Part shown: one piece after another, positions 15,392 to 24,984 of the stretch
Layout: every line of letters starts with the position of its first letter
How positions within the stretch are numbered: position 1 is the stretch's first letter
NCBI RefSeq assembly: GCF_014836635.1
Contig: NZ_JACSQL010000008.1
Span: forward strand, 62,001-126,000
Direction: 5' to 3'
DNA length: 64,000 nucleotides
DNA from: Paenibacillus gallinarum
GTDB taxonomy: Bacteria; Bacillota; Bacilli; Paenibacillales; Paenibacillaceae
Program-made: the position numbers and the translations under genes
The notes under the pieces: model-generated
What the model saw: only the letters and a program-made list of their open reading frames with translations
Databases searched by the model: none
What the model was told of the DNA's origin: nothing

Positions 15392-16927
15392 ATGCGCGTG
15401 AAGAATATGCTTCACTTTACAGAAAATCATCGTTACTGCGTTTTCCGTGAGTTTGGCCTTAGCAGCCTGGACGAACGGATGCTCAGCTCTGCCTATCAGC
15501 CGATGGTAGGCGCTTTTGCCATCAGTCTGTACCATTTGCTGTTTCAGCATGTAAGAGCTGATCAGATTGGTTATTCAGGAATGGAACAGCAACGTAAATT
15601 ATTTCTGACTTTGGGAATTGATCCAAGTGAGAAGGGACGGTCATTCCTGATGGAACAAACTTCCAAGCTGGAAGCGGTCGGCCTTTTACAAACATCACGG
15701 GTTTATGTACCAGAGACAGATGAATATACCTATGAATACGAGCTTAGTCCACCGCTTTCGCCTGGAGAGTTTTTCAGGACACAGCATTTGACTTTGCTTC
15801 TTAGAGATAGAATTGGCAAGTTTGCCGTGCTGGCTTTGCGGTCTCAGTTGTGGACGGAAGATGCACCGGATGTTGGAATGCCTGCTATGAATAAAGAGAA
15901 TATTTCGGTGCCTTTTTATGAAATTTTCGAGCTGAATACGCATGTAATTGATTATGAACTGGAACAAGCTTTGTCCGAAGTATCCAGTGGCAGAGCCGAT
16001 CAAGCGATTGTTTCTGTACCGGAAGAAAGCAAACTGAACTATTCAGATATTATTCTTCGGTTTCCGAAGGAATCCGTGAATCGTCGTCATGTGGAACATC
16101 TTAGATTTGATACAGAACAGCTGGGGATTATTAATTATGTAGTCCATAAATATAGCTTAGGTGTTCAAGATGTATGCAGATTGCTTGATGAAGATGGTGT
16201 ATTTAATCAGCAAGGCGAAGTCATTCTAGATCGACTTCAGCAACTGGCGAGTCAAACATTCCGGCAAGGGAAGAAACGGAAAGAAGAACAAAGTATCCAT
16301 GCAGCCAAAGTGGTTAATCTTCGTCAGGTAGCGCAGAGTGAACAAAGCGATGAACTTCCTGTTGAACATGTGGTTGAAATGGAGTACTATCTGGAGGTTC
16401 CACCTCAATTTGCGACTAAATGTGACATTCATCAATATAATATGATGCTTAGGAACGAGCCTTATTTACGTCTATTACAAACGTTCTTCCCAGGTTCTGT
16501 TCCGGATAATCTGATTGATATTTTTGAGAAGGTTGATCTAAGCTATAAGCTGCCAGCAGAAGTGATCAATGTGCTGATCCACTATCTGATGACCATGCTT
16601 GTAACAGGCAGCGATCAGCGAATTAATCGTAATTTTGTGGAAGCTATAGCTTCAAATATGCTGCTAAAACAAGTGTATACTTATGAAAAAGCAGTTCAAT
16701 ATATTCGGGATCAAGCGAAAATAAAAGGGAACAAAGAAAAAGCGGGAGCTGGAGAACGGACTTCTAAAACAAGTCGTCCTCGTTCATATCAACAGCAGAC
16801 AAGATCAAAACCCGAGATTCCAATTGTTCAAGATACAGGCAGCAGTGATGTTGTCAGTGAGGAAGAACTGGAGGAAATGATTCGTTTTGCTGAGGAAATG
16901 CAGGCGAAACGAACTACTTTTTCTTGA
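15392..16927 (+). CDS. dnaB: Replication initiation and membrane attachment protein DnaB (Bacillus type)
   Basis: 511 residues. It helps load the replicative helicase at oriC and at restart sites, together with DnaD and DnaI; it is not the helicase itself. The N-terminal winged-helix part (about 1-150) and the C-terminal DnaB/DnaD-like helical domain (about 350-450, with YNMMLRNEPYLRLL and FEKVDLSYKLP) are seen. The last 60 residues are basic then acidic and probably flexible. AAGGAG lies nine bases before the ATG. It is followed 79 bases later by dnaI, the usual pair. Confidence 0.92.
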   Translation: MRVKNMLHFTENHRYCVFREFGLSSLDERMLSSAYQPMVGAFAISLYHLLFQHVRADQIGYSGMEQQRKLFLTLGIDPSEKGRSFLMEQTSKLEAVGLLQTSRVYVPETDEYTYEYELSPPLSPGEFFRTQHLTLLLRDRIGKFAVLALRSQLWTEDAPDVGMPAMNKENISVPFYEIFELNTHVIDYELEQALSEVSSGRADQAIVSVPEESKLNYSDIILRFPKESVNRRHVEHLRFDTEQLGIINYVVHKYSLGVQDVCRLLDEDGVFNQQGEVILDRLQQLASQTFRQGKKRKEEQSIHAAKVVNLRQVAQSEQSDELPVEHVVEMEYYLEVPPQFATKCDIHQYNMMLRNEPYLRLLQTFFPGSVPDNLIDIFEKVDLSYKLPAEVINVLIHYLMTMLVTGSDQRINRNFVEAIASNMLLKQVYTYEKAVQYIRDQAKIKGNKEKAGAGERTSKTSRPRSYQQQTRSKPEIPIVQDTGSSDVVSEEELEEMIRFAEEMQAKRTTFS

Positions 16928-17006
16928 GTTTCGGCTAGGTACGCTTAGCAGAGCTGAGCGAGTTTAATTCACAATTTAAGAAGAAAGGTGGGCGCAAACT
17001 ATACCT

Positions 17007-17963
17007 ATGGAATCTTTAGGCCCCATTTTGCAACAGTTGAATCCATCCTTTCGTCAGCAATCGAAGCGCATTGAAGAACAGGTTAAAGCAGATCCAAATG
17101 TGCAAAAATTCAGGGAAGAACATCCTGAAGTGGATGATATGAAGTTTAAGCTCTCATTAAGTAAATTTTATCAATACGCTAAAGACCGCAATCATTGTGC
17201 CAATTGTCCGGGACTTGCGAATTGCCCCAATGATTTTCAGGGTCATTATTCCAAACTTTCGGTTGAATATTTTAATGGACAACCTGAAATTATAGATAAG
17301 AAGACGCCTTGCTCTCTACAGCTGAAAAGCGAACATGATAAGCAGGTGAAAGAGCGAATCCGCAGTTTCTATGTGGATGACCGTACTTTAAGTGAAGGAT
17401 ATAATGTCGCAGAGATTTTACGTAAAGATCTCCAGCGTGCTCCTGCTGTGAATAAAGTGTTCCGTTATATTAATGATACGAAGCAAAATGGTTTATCACC
17501 AGAAGGGCTTTACCTGGAAGGAAGTTTTGGAACAGGGAAGACATTTTTAATGGGGTATTTGCTTCATGAACTTGCTCTTCTTGGTTATACGGGTGTGATC
17601 GTCTATATGCCTGATTTCGTGGAAGATCTGAAATCCATGATTCAAGAAGGACAGAAGCTAAAAGAAACAACGGAAATATTAAAAAATTGTGATTTGCTCA
17701 TTTTCGATGATATCGGTGCAGAGAACTTAAGTCCATGGGTACGGGATCATGTGCTTGGTTCCATTTTGAACTACCGAATGAACCGTAAACCAACGTTCTA
17801 TACCTCCAATTACAGTTTGGAAAATTTGGAACAACATCTGAGTTTTACAAGCAAGGATGGGGAAGAGAGACACAAAGGGCAACGACTTATGGACCGTATC
17901 CGGCCTTTTGTTGAAGTTGTTCCTGTGCGCGGAGAGAATCAGCGGGGAAAACATAGAGGATAA
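17007..17963 (+). CDS. dnaI: Primosomal helicase loader DnaI
   Basis: 318 residues. AAA+ ATPase that loads the replicative helicase ring on DNA. The N-terminal zinc domain has Cys64, Cys67, Cys73, His80 and Cys102; the Walker A is GSFGTGKT (171-178), and Walker B LLIFDDIG (229-236), followed by sensor residues in FYTSNYS. The C-terminal basic tail is short. The ribosome site GGTGGG is rather far (about 14 bases) from the ATG, but no better start exists. Operon with dnaB. Confidence 0.94.
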   Translation: MESLGPILQQLNPSFRQQSKRIEEQVKADPNVQKFREEHPEVDDMKFKLSLSKFYQYAKDRNHCANCPGLANCPNDFQGHYSKLSVEYFNGQPEIIDKKTPCSLQLKSEHDKQVKERIRSFYVDDRTLSEGYNVAEILRKDLQRAPAVNKVFRYINDTKQNGLSPEGLYLEGSFGTGKTFLMGYLLHELALLGYTGVIVYMPDFVEDLKSMIQEGQKLKETTEILKNCDLLIFDDIGAENLSPWVRDHVLGSILNYRMNRKPTFYTSNYSLENLEQHLSFTSKDGEERHKGQRLMDRIRPFVEVVPVRGENQRGKHRG

Positions 17964-18026
17964 AGCAGATGGAACTTTCTTTTTCGGAAAATTGAATAAT
18001 AAATCGCTCTAAGCAGCAAAATAAAC

Positions 18027-18069
18027 AAAGTCTGATCCTATCTCTTAATAGAGAAAAGAATCAGACTTT
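18027..18069 (-). terminator. Hairpin between dnaI and the small membrane gene
   Basis: AAAGTCTGAT / ATCAGACTTT arms with an inner TCTC/GAGA stem. The minus strand continues with TTGTTTATTTT, so it mainly serves the leftward small gene; it may also end dnaI transcripts. Confidence 0.75.
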
Positions 18070-18092
18070 GGTGTTTCCTGGATCTTCGGCGG

Positions 18093-18251
18093 TTAACTGA
18101 TCAGGAACTTAATAATGACCATTCCAAAAAAGATGACCGTCATGAACAGAAACATGCCAAAGAATCCACCCATAAGATCGAATAAATCATTACGGGGTTC
18201 TTCATTCTTGTGGGAACGTGGATCGTAAGGACGAAGCACTTTTGGTTCCAT
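18093..18251 (-). CDS. Small single-span membrane protein (YqzM-like)
   Basis: 52 residues: a hydrophilic, charged N-terminus with paired Pro and Arg, then one long hydrophobic segment (about 29-51) ending the protein. The form resembles small Bacillus YqzM-type proteins of unknown role, though the match is by pattern only. The frame is open to 18374, but the ATG at 18251 has GGAGGG at the right spacing. Confidence 0.68.
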   Translation of the reverse strand: MEPKVLRPYDPRSHKNEEPRNDLFDLMGGFFGMFLFMTVIFFGMVIIKFLIS

Positions 18252-18382
18252 GATGGACCCTCCTCCATAAGACTGTATACGCTGAAGTTCTTTCCTATAA
18301 CAGCGTGTACGAATTTCTTCAAGTATAACGTTTATAGGAAGATTTTGTAAAGAAATTGTAGGGATAGGAAACAATCAAACGT

Positions 18383-18412
18383 TTCGCATTACACATCGTT
18401 ATATGCTATAAT
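18383..18412 (+). promoter_or_regulatory. Extended -10 promoter for trxA
   Basis: TTCGCA (18383-18388), 18-base spacer, TATAAT (18407-18412) preceded by TGC, an extended -10. The leader to the ATG at 18485 is about 65 nt. Confidence 0.7.
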
Positions 18413-18484
18413 AAAGTAATCGTTTATGATAACGATAAGGTGTTTAAATAATACTTGTGCATGATATAGAAGGAGGACTTTCTC

Positions 18485-18799
18485 ATGGCTATTGTAAATG
18501 TATCCGATCAATCCTTTAACACTGAAGTTGAAGGTACAGGTACGGTTCTTGTAGATTTCTGGGCGCCTTGGTGCGGTCCTTGTAAAATGCTTGCTCCGAT
18601 CTTGGAAGAGCTTGCTGCTGACGTGGGCGATGACGTTAAAATTGCTAAGGTGAACGTAGATGAGAACCCTGAATCTGCTTCCCGTTTTGGCGTTATGAGT
18701 ATTCCAACTTTGATTCTGTTCAAAGATGGTCAGCCCGTGGATAAAGTCGTTGGATTGAACTCCAAAGAAAACCTAAAAAACCTGATTTCCAAGCACTAA
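18485..18799 (+). CDS. trxA: Thioredoxin
   Basis: 104 residues. Active site WCGPC with Cys30 and Cys33, the cis-proline in SIPT near residue 75, and the usual start of a beta strand VLVDFWAPWC. It reduces disulfides in ribonucleotide reductase, peroxiredoxins and others, using thioredoxin reductase. GAAGGAGG precedes the ATG; a single-gene unit with its own promoter and strong terminator, as expected for a highly expressed protein. Confidence 0.97.
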   Translation: MAIVNVSDQSFNTEVEGTGTVLVDFWAPWCGPCKMLAPILEELAADVGDDVKIAKVNVDENPESASRFGVMSIPTLILFKDGQPVDKVVGLNSKENLKNLISKH

Positions 18800-18820
18800 T
18801 ACCGCTTGTGATAAGGGGAA

Positions 18821-18852
18821 CGCCTCTGGCATTTATGCCAGGGGCGTTTTTT
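18821..18852 (+). terminator. Intrinsic terminator after trxA
   Basis: CGCCTCTGGC pairs with GCCAGGGGCG (one wobble pair) around ATTTAT, followed by TTTTTT. Confidence 0.94.
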
Positions 18853-18989
18853 ATGTAATCCATAGGCTTCCACTTGAATAGAAGAAACAGAAGTTATACT
18901 ATGATATAAGAACATGTATTCGATAAATAATTTAGGATGAGATCCTTTTTTATATAAAGCTTATTTCATGGTTAGGAGGGGAAACCGCG

Positions 18990-20903
18990 ATGGATTCGCA
19001 TTTGGAGAGCATAGAAGAACAAGAAAAAGCGCTTGAGAATATCAGGCATAAGCTCGCTTTACTTCCGGATCTTCCCGGCTGCTATCTCATGAAGAATGCA
19101 CAAGGAACGATTATTTATGTAGGTAAAGCCAAAGTTTTGAAGAATCGGGTACGGTCTTATTTTACAGGTAGTCATAATGGAAAAACACAAAGACTCGTTG
19201 CGGACATTCGCAACTTCGAATATATTGTCACAAACAGTGACAAAGAAGCGTTGTTACTTGAGCTCAATCTCATTAAAAAACATCAACCGAAGTATAACGT
19301 ACTTTTAAAGGATGACAAGACATTTCCTTATTTAAAAATAACGAATGAACGCCATCCCAAGTTAGAGGTGACGCGGAGAGTTCTCAAGGATAAAGCAAAG
19401 TATTTTGGGCCCTATCCAAACTCTTATGCCGCACATCAGACAAAAAAGCTGCTCGACCGGATGTATCCGCTTCGTAAATGTGGTGTTATGCCTAAAGAAG
19501 TTTGTCTTTATTACCACATGGGTCAGTGTATGGCTCCATGTGTGAAAGAAATTCCGAAAGAGACGTACGAGGGCATTAGTCAGGAGATCGGATCTTTTCT
19601 TAGCGGTGGTCATGAAGAAATAAGAAAAGATTTAGAGAAAAAAATGCATGAAGCTGCAGAAGATCTTTATTTTGAACGGGCAAAAGAATTACGTGATCAG
19701 ATTATGAGCATAGATGCCCTTATGGAGAAACAAAAAATTACGACCGCGGATAATAAAGACCGGGACGTATTTGGTTTTGCTGTGGATAAAGGGTGGATGT
19801 GTGTTCAAATTTTATATGTTCGCCAAGGGAAAATGATTGAACGACATGTCACGACTTTTCCGTTCTATGGGGATGCTTACGGTGATTTTATATCCTTCGT
19901 AACGCAGTACTATAGTGACAACCCTGCATTACCTAAAGAGATTCTGCTTCCCGTAGCAGAGGAAATGGACCATAAGGAAGATCAAGAAAAAGATGAAGCC
20001 GCAGCGCTATTGAGATCCGAAAATGCGGAATCTGTTGGAACGCATGACCCTATTTCTGCAGCTGCACTTTTACAAGACTGGCTTGGTATTAAAGTCCTTC
20101 TGCCAAAACGTGGACTCAAACGTCAAATGGTAACCATGGCGATTCAGAATGCGAAAGTTTCTCTTGATGAGAAATTCCGTTTAATTGAACGGACCGAAGA
20201 ACGGACCTCCAAAGCAGCAGAACGCTTGGCTGATGCCCTTGGACTACCGTCATTAAACCGGATTGAAGCGTTCGATAACTCGAATATTCAAGGTTCAAAC
20301 CCCGTATCTGGTATGGTGGTATTCATTGACGGAAAACCAGAGAAGAAAGAATACCGGAAATATAAGATTCGGACTGTACAAGGACCTGATGATTATGAGA
20401 CGATGCGTGAAGTGATACGGCGCCGATATGAAAGGGTGCTGAAGGAAGACTTGAAGCGACCTGATTTAATTATCGTCGATGGCGGGAAAGGCCAAATATC
20501 AGCAGCTCAGGAGATTTTGCATGACGAGTTAGGCTTATTTATTCCGGTTTGCGGACTTGTAAAGGATGCAAAACATAAGACTGCGCAGCTGATGAAGGGC
20601 GATACCTACGAAACGGTGCAGCTTGCTCGCGACAGCCAGGAATTTTATCTTCTTCACCGGATTCAGGAAGAGGTTCACCGCTATGCCATTACGTTCCACC
20701 GTGAGCAGCGCGGCAAGTCCATGGTTGTCTCTAAGCTTGATTCCATTCCAGGGATTGGGGAAAAGAGACGCAAGATGTTACTCAAACATTTTGGTTCTTT
20801 ACGCAAAATTAAAGAGGCCAGCATTGAAGACTTCCGGCCTCTTTCCATTGGCGATAAACTAGCCAAACAAATTATTGATTCTCTTCAAGATGAGGAGCCG
20901 TGA
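18990..20903 (+). CDS. uvrC: Excinuclease ABC subunit C
   Basis: 637 residues, slightly long for UvrC. In order: a GIY-YIG nuclease domain (about 22-105, with IIYVGKAK), four cysteines around 170-185 (CGV, CLYY, CMAPC), a UVR motif near 220-240, the RNase H-like nuclease core ([20 protein letters not shown]), and a terminal helix-hairpin-helix (IPGIGEKR). It makes the two cuts beside DNA lesions held by UvrAB. An insertion of about 40 charged residues near 325-355 is longer than in many homologs. AGGAGGGG precedes the ATG. The 3' end overlaps the convergent protease gene by 32 bp. Confidence 0.96.
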   Translation: MDSHLESIEEQEKALENIRHKLALLPDLPGCYLMKNAQGTIIYVGKAKVLKNRVRSYFTGSHNGKTQRLVADIRNFEYIVTNSDKEALLLELNLIKKHQPKYNVLLKDDKTFPYLKITNERHPKLEVTRRVLKDKAKYFGPYPNSYAAHQTKKLLDRMYPLRKCGVMPKEVCLYYHMGQCMAPCVKEIPKETYEGISQEIGSFLSGGHEEIRKDLEKKMHEAAEDLYFERAKELRDQIMSIDALMEKQKITTADNKDRDVFGFAVDKGWMCVQILYVRQGKMIERHVTTFPFYGDAYGDFISFVTQYYSDNPALPKEILLPVAEEMDHKEDQEKDEAAALLRSENAESVGTHDPISAAALLQDWLGIKVLLPKRGLKRQMVTMAIQNAKVSLDEKFRLIERTEERTSKAAERLADALGLPSLNRIEAFDNSNIQGSNPVSGMVVFIDGKPEKKEYRKYKIRTVQGPDDYETMREVIRRRYERVLKEDLKRPDLIIVDGGKGQISAAQEILHDELGLFIPVCGLVKDAKHKTAQLMKGDTYETVQLARDSQEFYLLHRIQEEVHRYAITFHREQRGKSMVVSKLDSIPGIGEKRRKMLLKHFGSLRKIKEASIEDFRPLSIGDKLAKQIIDSLQDEEP

Positions 20904-22581
20904 ATAACGGCTTCTTTTTTTTAGGTGCGGGATTAAATCGATAAATAATGTAACCCACAATAGCGGGAAGAATGATCCAGAAAACGCCGGCGAACACATT
21001 TACTGCATCCATCATCATGATCAGGCTTACTCCCATCAGAATGCTGTTAAATATGACGTGACTAAACATGGAAGTGATAAATCCGTATCGTATCATAATA
21101 AAGCTGAATACGAGTCCGATAATGGTAAGTTCAATCGGTCTTGTTATGACAGGATAGATCGGATACAGCGTATGTCCCATTGCCCAAATCACAGAAGTGA
21201 TCAGACTTGCGAGAATGGTGCTGCGCACCATTTTTTTGAACATACGGATACCGAACAGACGATATACAGCTTCTTCTCCAATACCAGCCATCCAAGCGAG
21301 TAGAGGCATAAGCCATGGATAGAGCATGTTATACGGTGACTGGCTTGCATCTGTTGTTGACCAGGAACCAAGGCCTTTTTCCAAAAAGATGAAAATGATG
21401 GATTGAAGCCCTAACAGAGCGAATGCCCAGAGGTAACCGGAAAACATACTGTTTAGTACATAACGTCCATATCCTTTTTCATTGGCCTGCGGCCATAGAT
21501 TCATTCCATCTTTACGCCAGAGTCCATTACCAGCCACAAGGGAGAAGTACACGAGACAAGTCATCGCCAGTGTAAACAATGCTTGTATACTAAGCAGTAT
21601 GATCAACATCGCCGTTGAATATCCTTCTGCCTGAAACGTGGGAAGCAGGTTAAAGGTACCGATCATGGTAAACAGGAAGTACAAAATGGATAGCCAGATT
21701 CCTCGTTTAAAAGAGGTGTATGCTCGGGTACGGACACTGTAGATAATGGCTAGAACACCGAGCAGTAAGGTGAATAAACCGTAACCGACAAGCGTCATTA
21801 TGGTGGCTTGAGACGTTTGTTTTTCTACATAGGCTGTATGAGCTGCCGGAACAGAGAACTGAGGCTCATATGAACGTATTTCTCCATTCTCAAAGGTGAA
21901 TCGAAGTTCAAGAACAGAGTCGCCAATTTTCATGGAAGGATCCGTATAGATAAGGCCTGTATCCGATTCATCCGTATTTGTAAGGTTCAGCTTACTGGGT
22001 GTATAACCTGCAGCGGCTAAGATGGGAGCAGCTAGTTGCTGCTTTTCCGATAAGGTAATCCCTCCTTCTGCCATTCGGTTGATTAGCAGTGCTTCTTCTA
22101 CTTGAGATGCGGGAAGCACTTCAGGGTCCACATAAGAAGAAGAAGGGGACTCATGAGTATAGCTAACGGGTATCCCCGTATTCATATGTACATCGACAGT
22201 CACCTGCCCACCTTCTGAATCCGGTATCCTTACACTGTATAGATCATAAGGATATTGCTGTTTAAACTGTTCGTTATAAGAAACAAGCAGCTTATTATCT
22301 ACCAGATAGCCGTAGAGATCGGAGTGAGACTTATAGGTGACAAGTACATCTTCATATGAGACATTGGCTGCTATAATTCCTACTTGCTGCTGTGCATAAG
22401 GCAGAGCTGCCTCAAAGGCTTCTTGTTTTGTAATTACCTTCTGTGTCTGCTGTTCAGTGGACTGCATCGCAGTTCCTGGTAAAATTTGAAAGACAACAAA
22501 CAAAATAAGGCCGATAGCTCCCAGCACGCTAAGCCGCTTAAAATTGGGGGTAAGCACAAGGGGTTGCCCTGTTCGATTCAT
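20872..22581 (-). CDS. CPBP-family intramembrane metalloprotease (CAAX-like) with large N-terminal extracellular part
   Basis: 569 residues. A membrane segment near 18-36 is followed by a soluble region of about 210 residues with PepSY-like repeats ([14 protein letters not shown]), then about eight membrane segments. The CPBP catalytic motifs are complete: Glu-Glu at 436-437 in EEAVYR, His470 in WAMGH and His508/Asn512 in FSHVIFN. Such proteases cleave in or near the membrane, and the soluble domain may sense or bind a partner; the substrate is unknown. AAGGAGGAAT precedes ATG 22581; the longer frame to 22674 lacks a ribosome site. Confidence 0.87.
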   Translation of the reverse strand: MNRTGQPLVLTPNFKRLSVLGAIGLILFVVFQILPGTAMQSTEQQTQKVITKQEAFEAALPYAQQQVGIIAANVSYEDVLVTYKSHSDLYGYLVDNKLLVSYNEQFKQQYPYDLYSVRIPDSEGGQVTVDVHMNTGIPVSYTHESPSSSYVDPEVLPASQVEEALLINRMAEGGITLSEKQQLAAPILAAAGYTPSKLNLTNTDESDTGLIYTDPSMKIGDSVLELRFTFENGEIRSYEPQFSVPAAHTAYVEKQTSQATIMTLVGYGLFTLLLGVLAIIYSVRTRAYTSFKRGIWLSILYFLFTMIGTFNLLPTFQAEGYSTAMLIILLSIQALFTLAMTCLVYFSLVAGNGLWRKDGMNLWPQANEKGYGRYVLNSMFSGYLWAFALLGLQSIIFIFLEKGLGSWSTTDASQSPYNMLYPWLMPLLAWMAGIGEEAVYRLFGIRMFKKMVRSTILASLITSVIWAMGHTLYPIYPVITRPIELTIIGLVFSFIMIRYGFITSMFSHVIFNSILMGVSLIMMMDAVNVFAGVFWIILPAIVGYIIYRFNPAPKKKKPLFTAPHLEENQ

Positions 22582-22792
22582 GTTATTCCTCCTTGTAATT
22601 TGCAGGTAAATCGCCATAATAAGTTTACTGTAAAGATAGCATAGCCACTTAGTGAAAGCGAGTGGATCGAGCAAATCTATGATAAAGCGTTTATAAGCTT
22701 GTAAATATACAATAATGTCTTATAATCTAATCTTTATGGATGAATTTATGCTAATTTGAATGAATTTCTTTTAAATTATCGGTTCTTTCATT

Positions 22793-22822
22793 TTGTGTTC
22801 ATGATTGGGGAAGACTTATAAT
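22793..22822 (+). promoter_or_regulatory. Promoter for ktrB-ktrA
   Basis: TTGTGT (22793-22798), 18-base spacer, TATAAT (22817-22822). This gives a leader of about 130 nt before ktrB. The remaining part of the 377-bp gap 22582-22958, left of this promoter, shows nothing recognisable. Confidence 0.6.
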
Positions 22823-22876
22823 CGGGGATGAACTTCATATGGTCATGGGCAGAATAAATCCTAAAAAGTAAAAACA

Positions 22877-22930
22877 GGGGGAACCATTACCTAGAGCTAT
22901 ACAAACTTGCTCGGAAAAGGTTCTCTTTTT
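22877..22930 (+). promoter_or_regulatory. Terminator-like fold in the ktrB leader
   Basis: GGGAACC (22879-22885) pairs with GGTTCTC (22919-22925) around an inner CC-GAGC/GCTC-GG stem, followed by TTTTT (22926-22930), all upstream of the ribosome site. This is the position of a transcription attenuator. The known c-di-AMP (ydaO) riboswitch consensus, common before ktr genes, was looked for and not recognised. Confidence 0.5.
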
Positions 22931-22958
22931 AATTGAAGAAAATGAATGAGGTGAACAT

Positions 22959-24299
22959 GTGTTTAACATGACTGCCCGTATCTTTAAATTAAACCCGCCT
23001 CAAATATTAGTGCTCGGCTTTGCAGCAATTATTATGGTTGGTACTTTGCTGCTGATGCTTCCGATTGCTAATACGACAGGGGAAAGGATCGCATTTATAG
23101 ATGCTTTTTTTACGGCAACATCGGCAACATGTGTAACTGGACTTGTCGTAATGGATACGGGACATTATTTTTCTGTATTTGGCCAAGTGGTGATTGCTGT
23201 ACTCATTCAGCTTGGCGGTCTGGGATTTATGACAATGACGACTCTGATCGCGATTGTCTTTCGGCGGAAGATATCCCTGCGTGAACGGCTTATTTTACAG
23301 CAAGCTTTAAATCAAAATTCGATAGAAGGCATTGTAAAACTGGTAAGGAAAGTATTATTTTACTCTATTTCTATAGAGTTGATTGGAGCACTCATCTTAA
23401 CAATACGCTGGTCTTTTGATATGCCGTTTGGCAAAGCCCTCTATTTTGGTGTGTTTCATTCGATCTCTTTGTTTAATAATGCTGGGTTTGATTTGTTTGG
23501 CGATTTCCGCAGTTTAACCCTGTACGTAAATGATCCGGTCATCAATATCGTTAGTATGGCTATCATCATTCTTGGCGGTCTTGGATTTGTGGTTTTGTCT
23601 GATTTAGTCGGAATACGTCAGATTAGAAAATTATCTTTACATTCTAAAGTAGTCATTTCTGTGACTTCGTTTCTCATTATTTTCGGAGCTGTCGTATTTT
23701 TTATTCTGGAGGTTACCAATCCTAGGACACTGGGACAAATGGATGCGGGGGGCAAAATACTCGCTTCATTCTTTCAGTCAGTAACCACTCGGACAACGGG
23801 CATGAATACGGTCGATATTGCCGGACTCCGGCAAGCAACTCAGTTTTTCATAATTATATTGATGTTTATTGGTGCTTCCCCGGGCTCAACAGGCGGAGGG
23901 ATCAAGACTACAACATTTGCGATTCTTATAGGGGCAGTTATCTCCATGGTTAAAGGACAAGATGATGTGGTGATGTTCCGTTATCGAATTCCGCAAGAAC
24001 GAATATTTAAAGCATTGACGATTACGATGTTATCTTTGGTGGTGGTTATCGGAGTAACGATGATTCTATCGACAACGGAAGACAGTCAGTTTTTAGCAAT
24101 CTTATTTGAAACCACTTCTGCCTTTGGGACGGTCGGTCTCTCCATGGGACTTACACCGGATCTCTCAACGATTGGGAAATTATTGATCAGTTTAACGATG
24201 TTTGTGGGTCGTCTTGGTCCGATTACACTAGGTTACGCGCTTAGCAAAAAAAATAAAGAACTATACAGGCACCCTGAAGGCAAGATCATTATAGGGTAA
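22959..24299 (+). CDS. ktrB: Potassium uptake channel subunit KtrB
   Basis: 446 residues, the family length. Eight membrane segments in four pore repeats; selectivity-filter glycines are seen in TCVTGL, NNAGF, TRTTGMN and SAFGTVGLS. The gating loop region is GASPGSTGGGIKT. With KtrA it forms the Na+-stimulated K+ uptake system. The start is GTG with GAGGTG upstream; an ATG two bases earlier is out of frame and hits a stop after four codons. ktrA follows 19 bases downstream. Confidence 0.95.
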   Translation: MFNMTARIFKLNPPQILVLGFAAIIMVGTLLLMLPIANTTGERIAFIDAFFTATSATCVTGLVVMDTGHYFSVFGQVVIAVLIQLGGLGFMTMTTLIAIVFRRKISLRERLILQQALNQNSIEGIVKLVRKVLFYSISIELIGALILTIRWSFDMPFGKALYFGVFHSISLFNNAGFDLFGDFRSLTLYVNDPVINIVSMAIIILGGLGFVVLSDLVGIRQIRKLSLHSKVVISVTSFLIIFGAVVFFILEVTNPRTLGQMDAGGKILASFFQSVTTRTTGMNTVDIAGLRQATQFFIIILMFIGASPGSTGGGIKTTTFAILIGAVISMVKGQDDVVMFRYRIPQERIFKALTITMLSLVVVIGVTMILSTTEDSQFLAILFETTSAFGTVGLSMGLTPDLSTIGKLLISLTMFVGRLGPITLGYALSKKNKELYRHPEGKIIIG

Positions 24300-24318
24300 G
24301 GGAGTTATTAATATAAAG

Positions 24319-24984
24319 ATGAAGAAACAACAATTCGTAGTGGTGGGGCTTGGTCGTTTTGGATCGAGCCTTGCAATGGAACTCGTTGAAAAAGGATATG
24401 AAGTACTCGGTATAGACCGCAATGAAGAGATCGTAAATGACATGAGTGATGTGCTGACTCATACCGTTGTAGCGGATGCTTCAGACGAGGACATGCTGCG
24501 CTCGCTTGGTGTCCGAAACTTTGACTGCGGAATTGTCGCTATTGGCGATGATGTGCAGATGAGTATTTTAAGTGCGATTTTGTTAAAAGAACTCGGTGTA
24601 AAAAAAGTCATTGCCAAAGCCATTTCCTTACTGCACGGAAGGGCCCTTGAGAAACTCGGAGTCGATCGTGTAGTTTATCCTGAAAGGGATATGGGTAAGC
24701 GGGTCGCTCATCAGCTTGTAACCCCTAATCTGCTCGATTATATTGATCTGTCGGATAACTACACGATCGTTGAAATCACAGCTCCGATACATCTGAACGG
24801 AAAAACATTAAGTGAGGTAAATACCAGAGCACGTTTCAATTGCAGTGTTGTCGCTCTCCAAAAGAAAGAGGGCGTAATTATCGCCCCTACTGCTCTTGAT
24901 GCCATTAACAGTGGAGATATTATGGTTATTATTGGTACCCATACCAACATTGATCGTTTTGAAGAAGAAGTAATTAACGAGTAA
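24319..24984 (+). CDS. ktrA: Potassium uptake regulatory subunit KtrA (RCK domain)
   Basis: 221 residues: RCK/TrkA-N Rossmann domain (GLGRFG at 10-15, IDRN at about 36) binding ATP/ADP and NADH, then a TrkA-C domain (about 140-221). An octameric ring of this protein gates KtrB. The TrkA-C domain of relatives binds cyclic di-AMP, which closes the channel; the sequence is consistent but does not prove it. GGGAG precedes the ATG. The stop overlaps the convergent LysR gene by 11 bp. Confidence 0.95.
   Translation: MKKQQFVVVGLGRFGSSLAMELVEKGYEVLGIDRNEEIVNDMSDVLTHTVVADASDEDMLRSLGVRNFDCGIVAIGDDVQMSILSAILLKELGVKKVIAKAISLLHGRALEKLGVDRVVYPERDMGKRVAHQLVTPNLLDYIDLSDNYTIVEITAPIHLNGKTLSEVNTRARFNCSVVALQKKEGVIIAPTALDAINSGDIMVIIGTHTNIDRFEEEVINE

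Noticed and set aside
22823..22958. ydaO/c-di-AMP riboswitch before ktrB
   Set aside because: The conserved core segments could not be found; only a terminator-like stem is supported.
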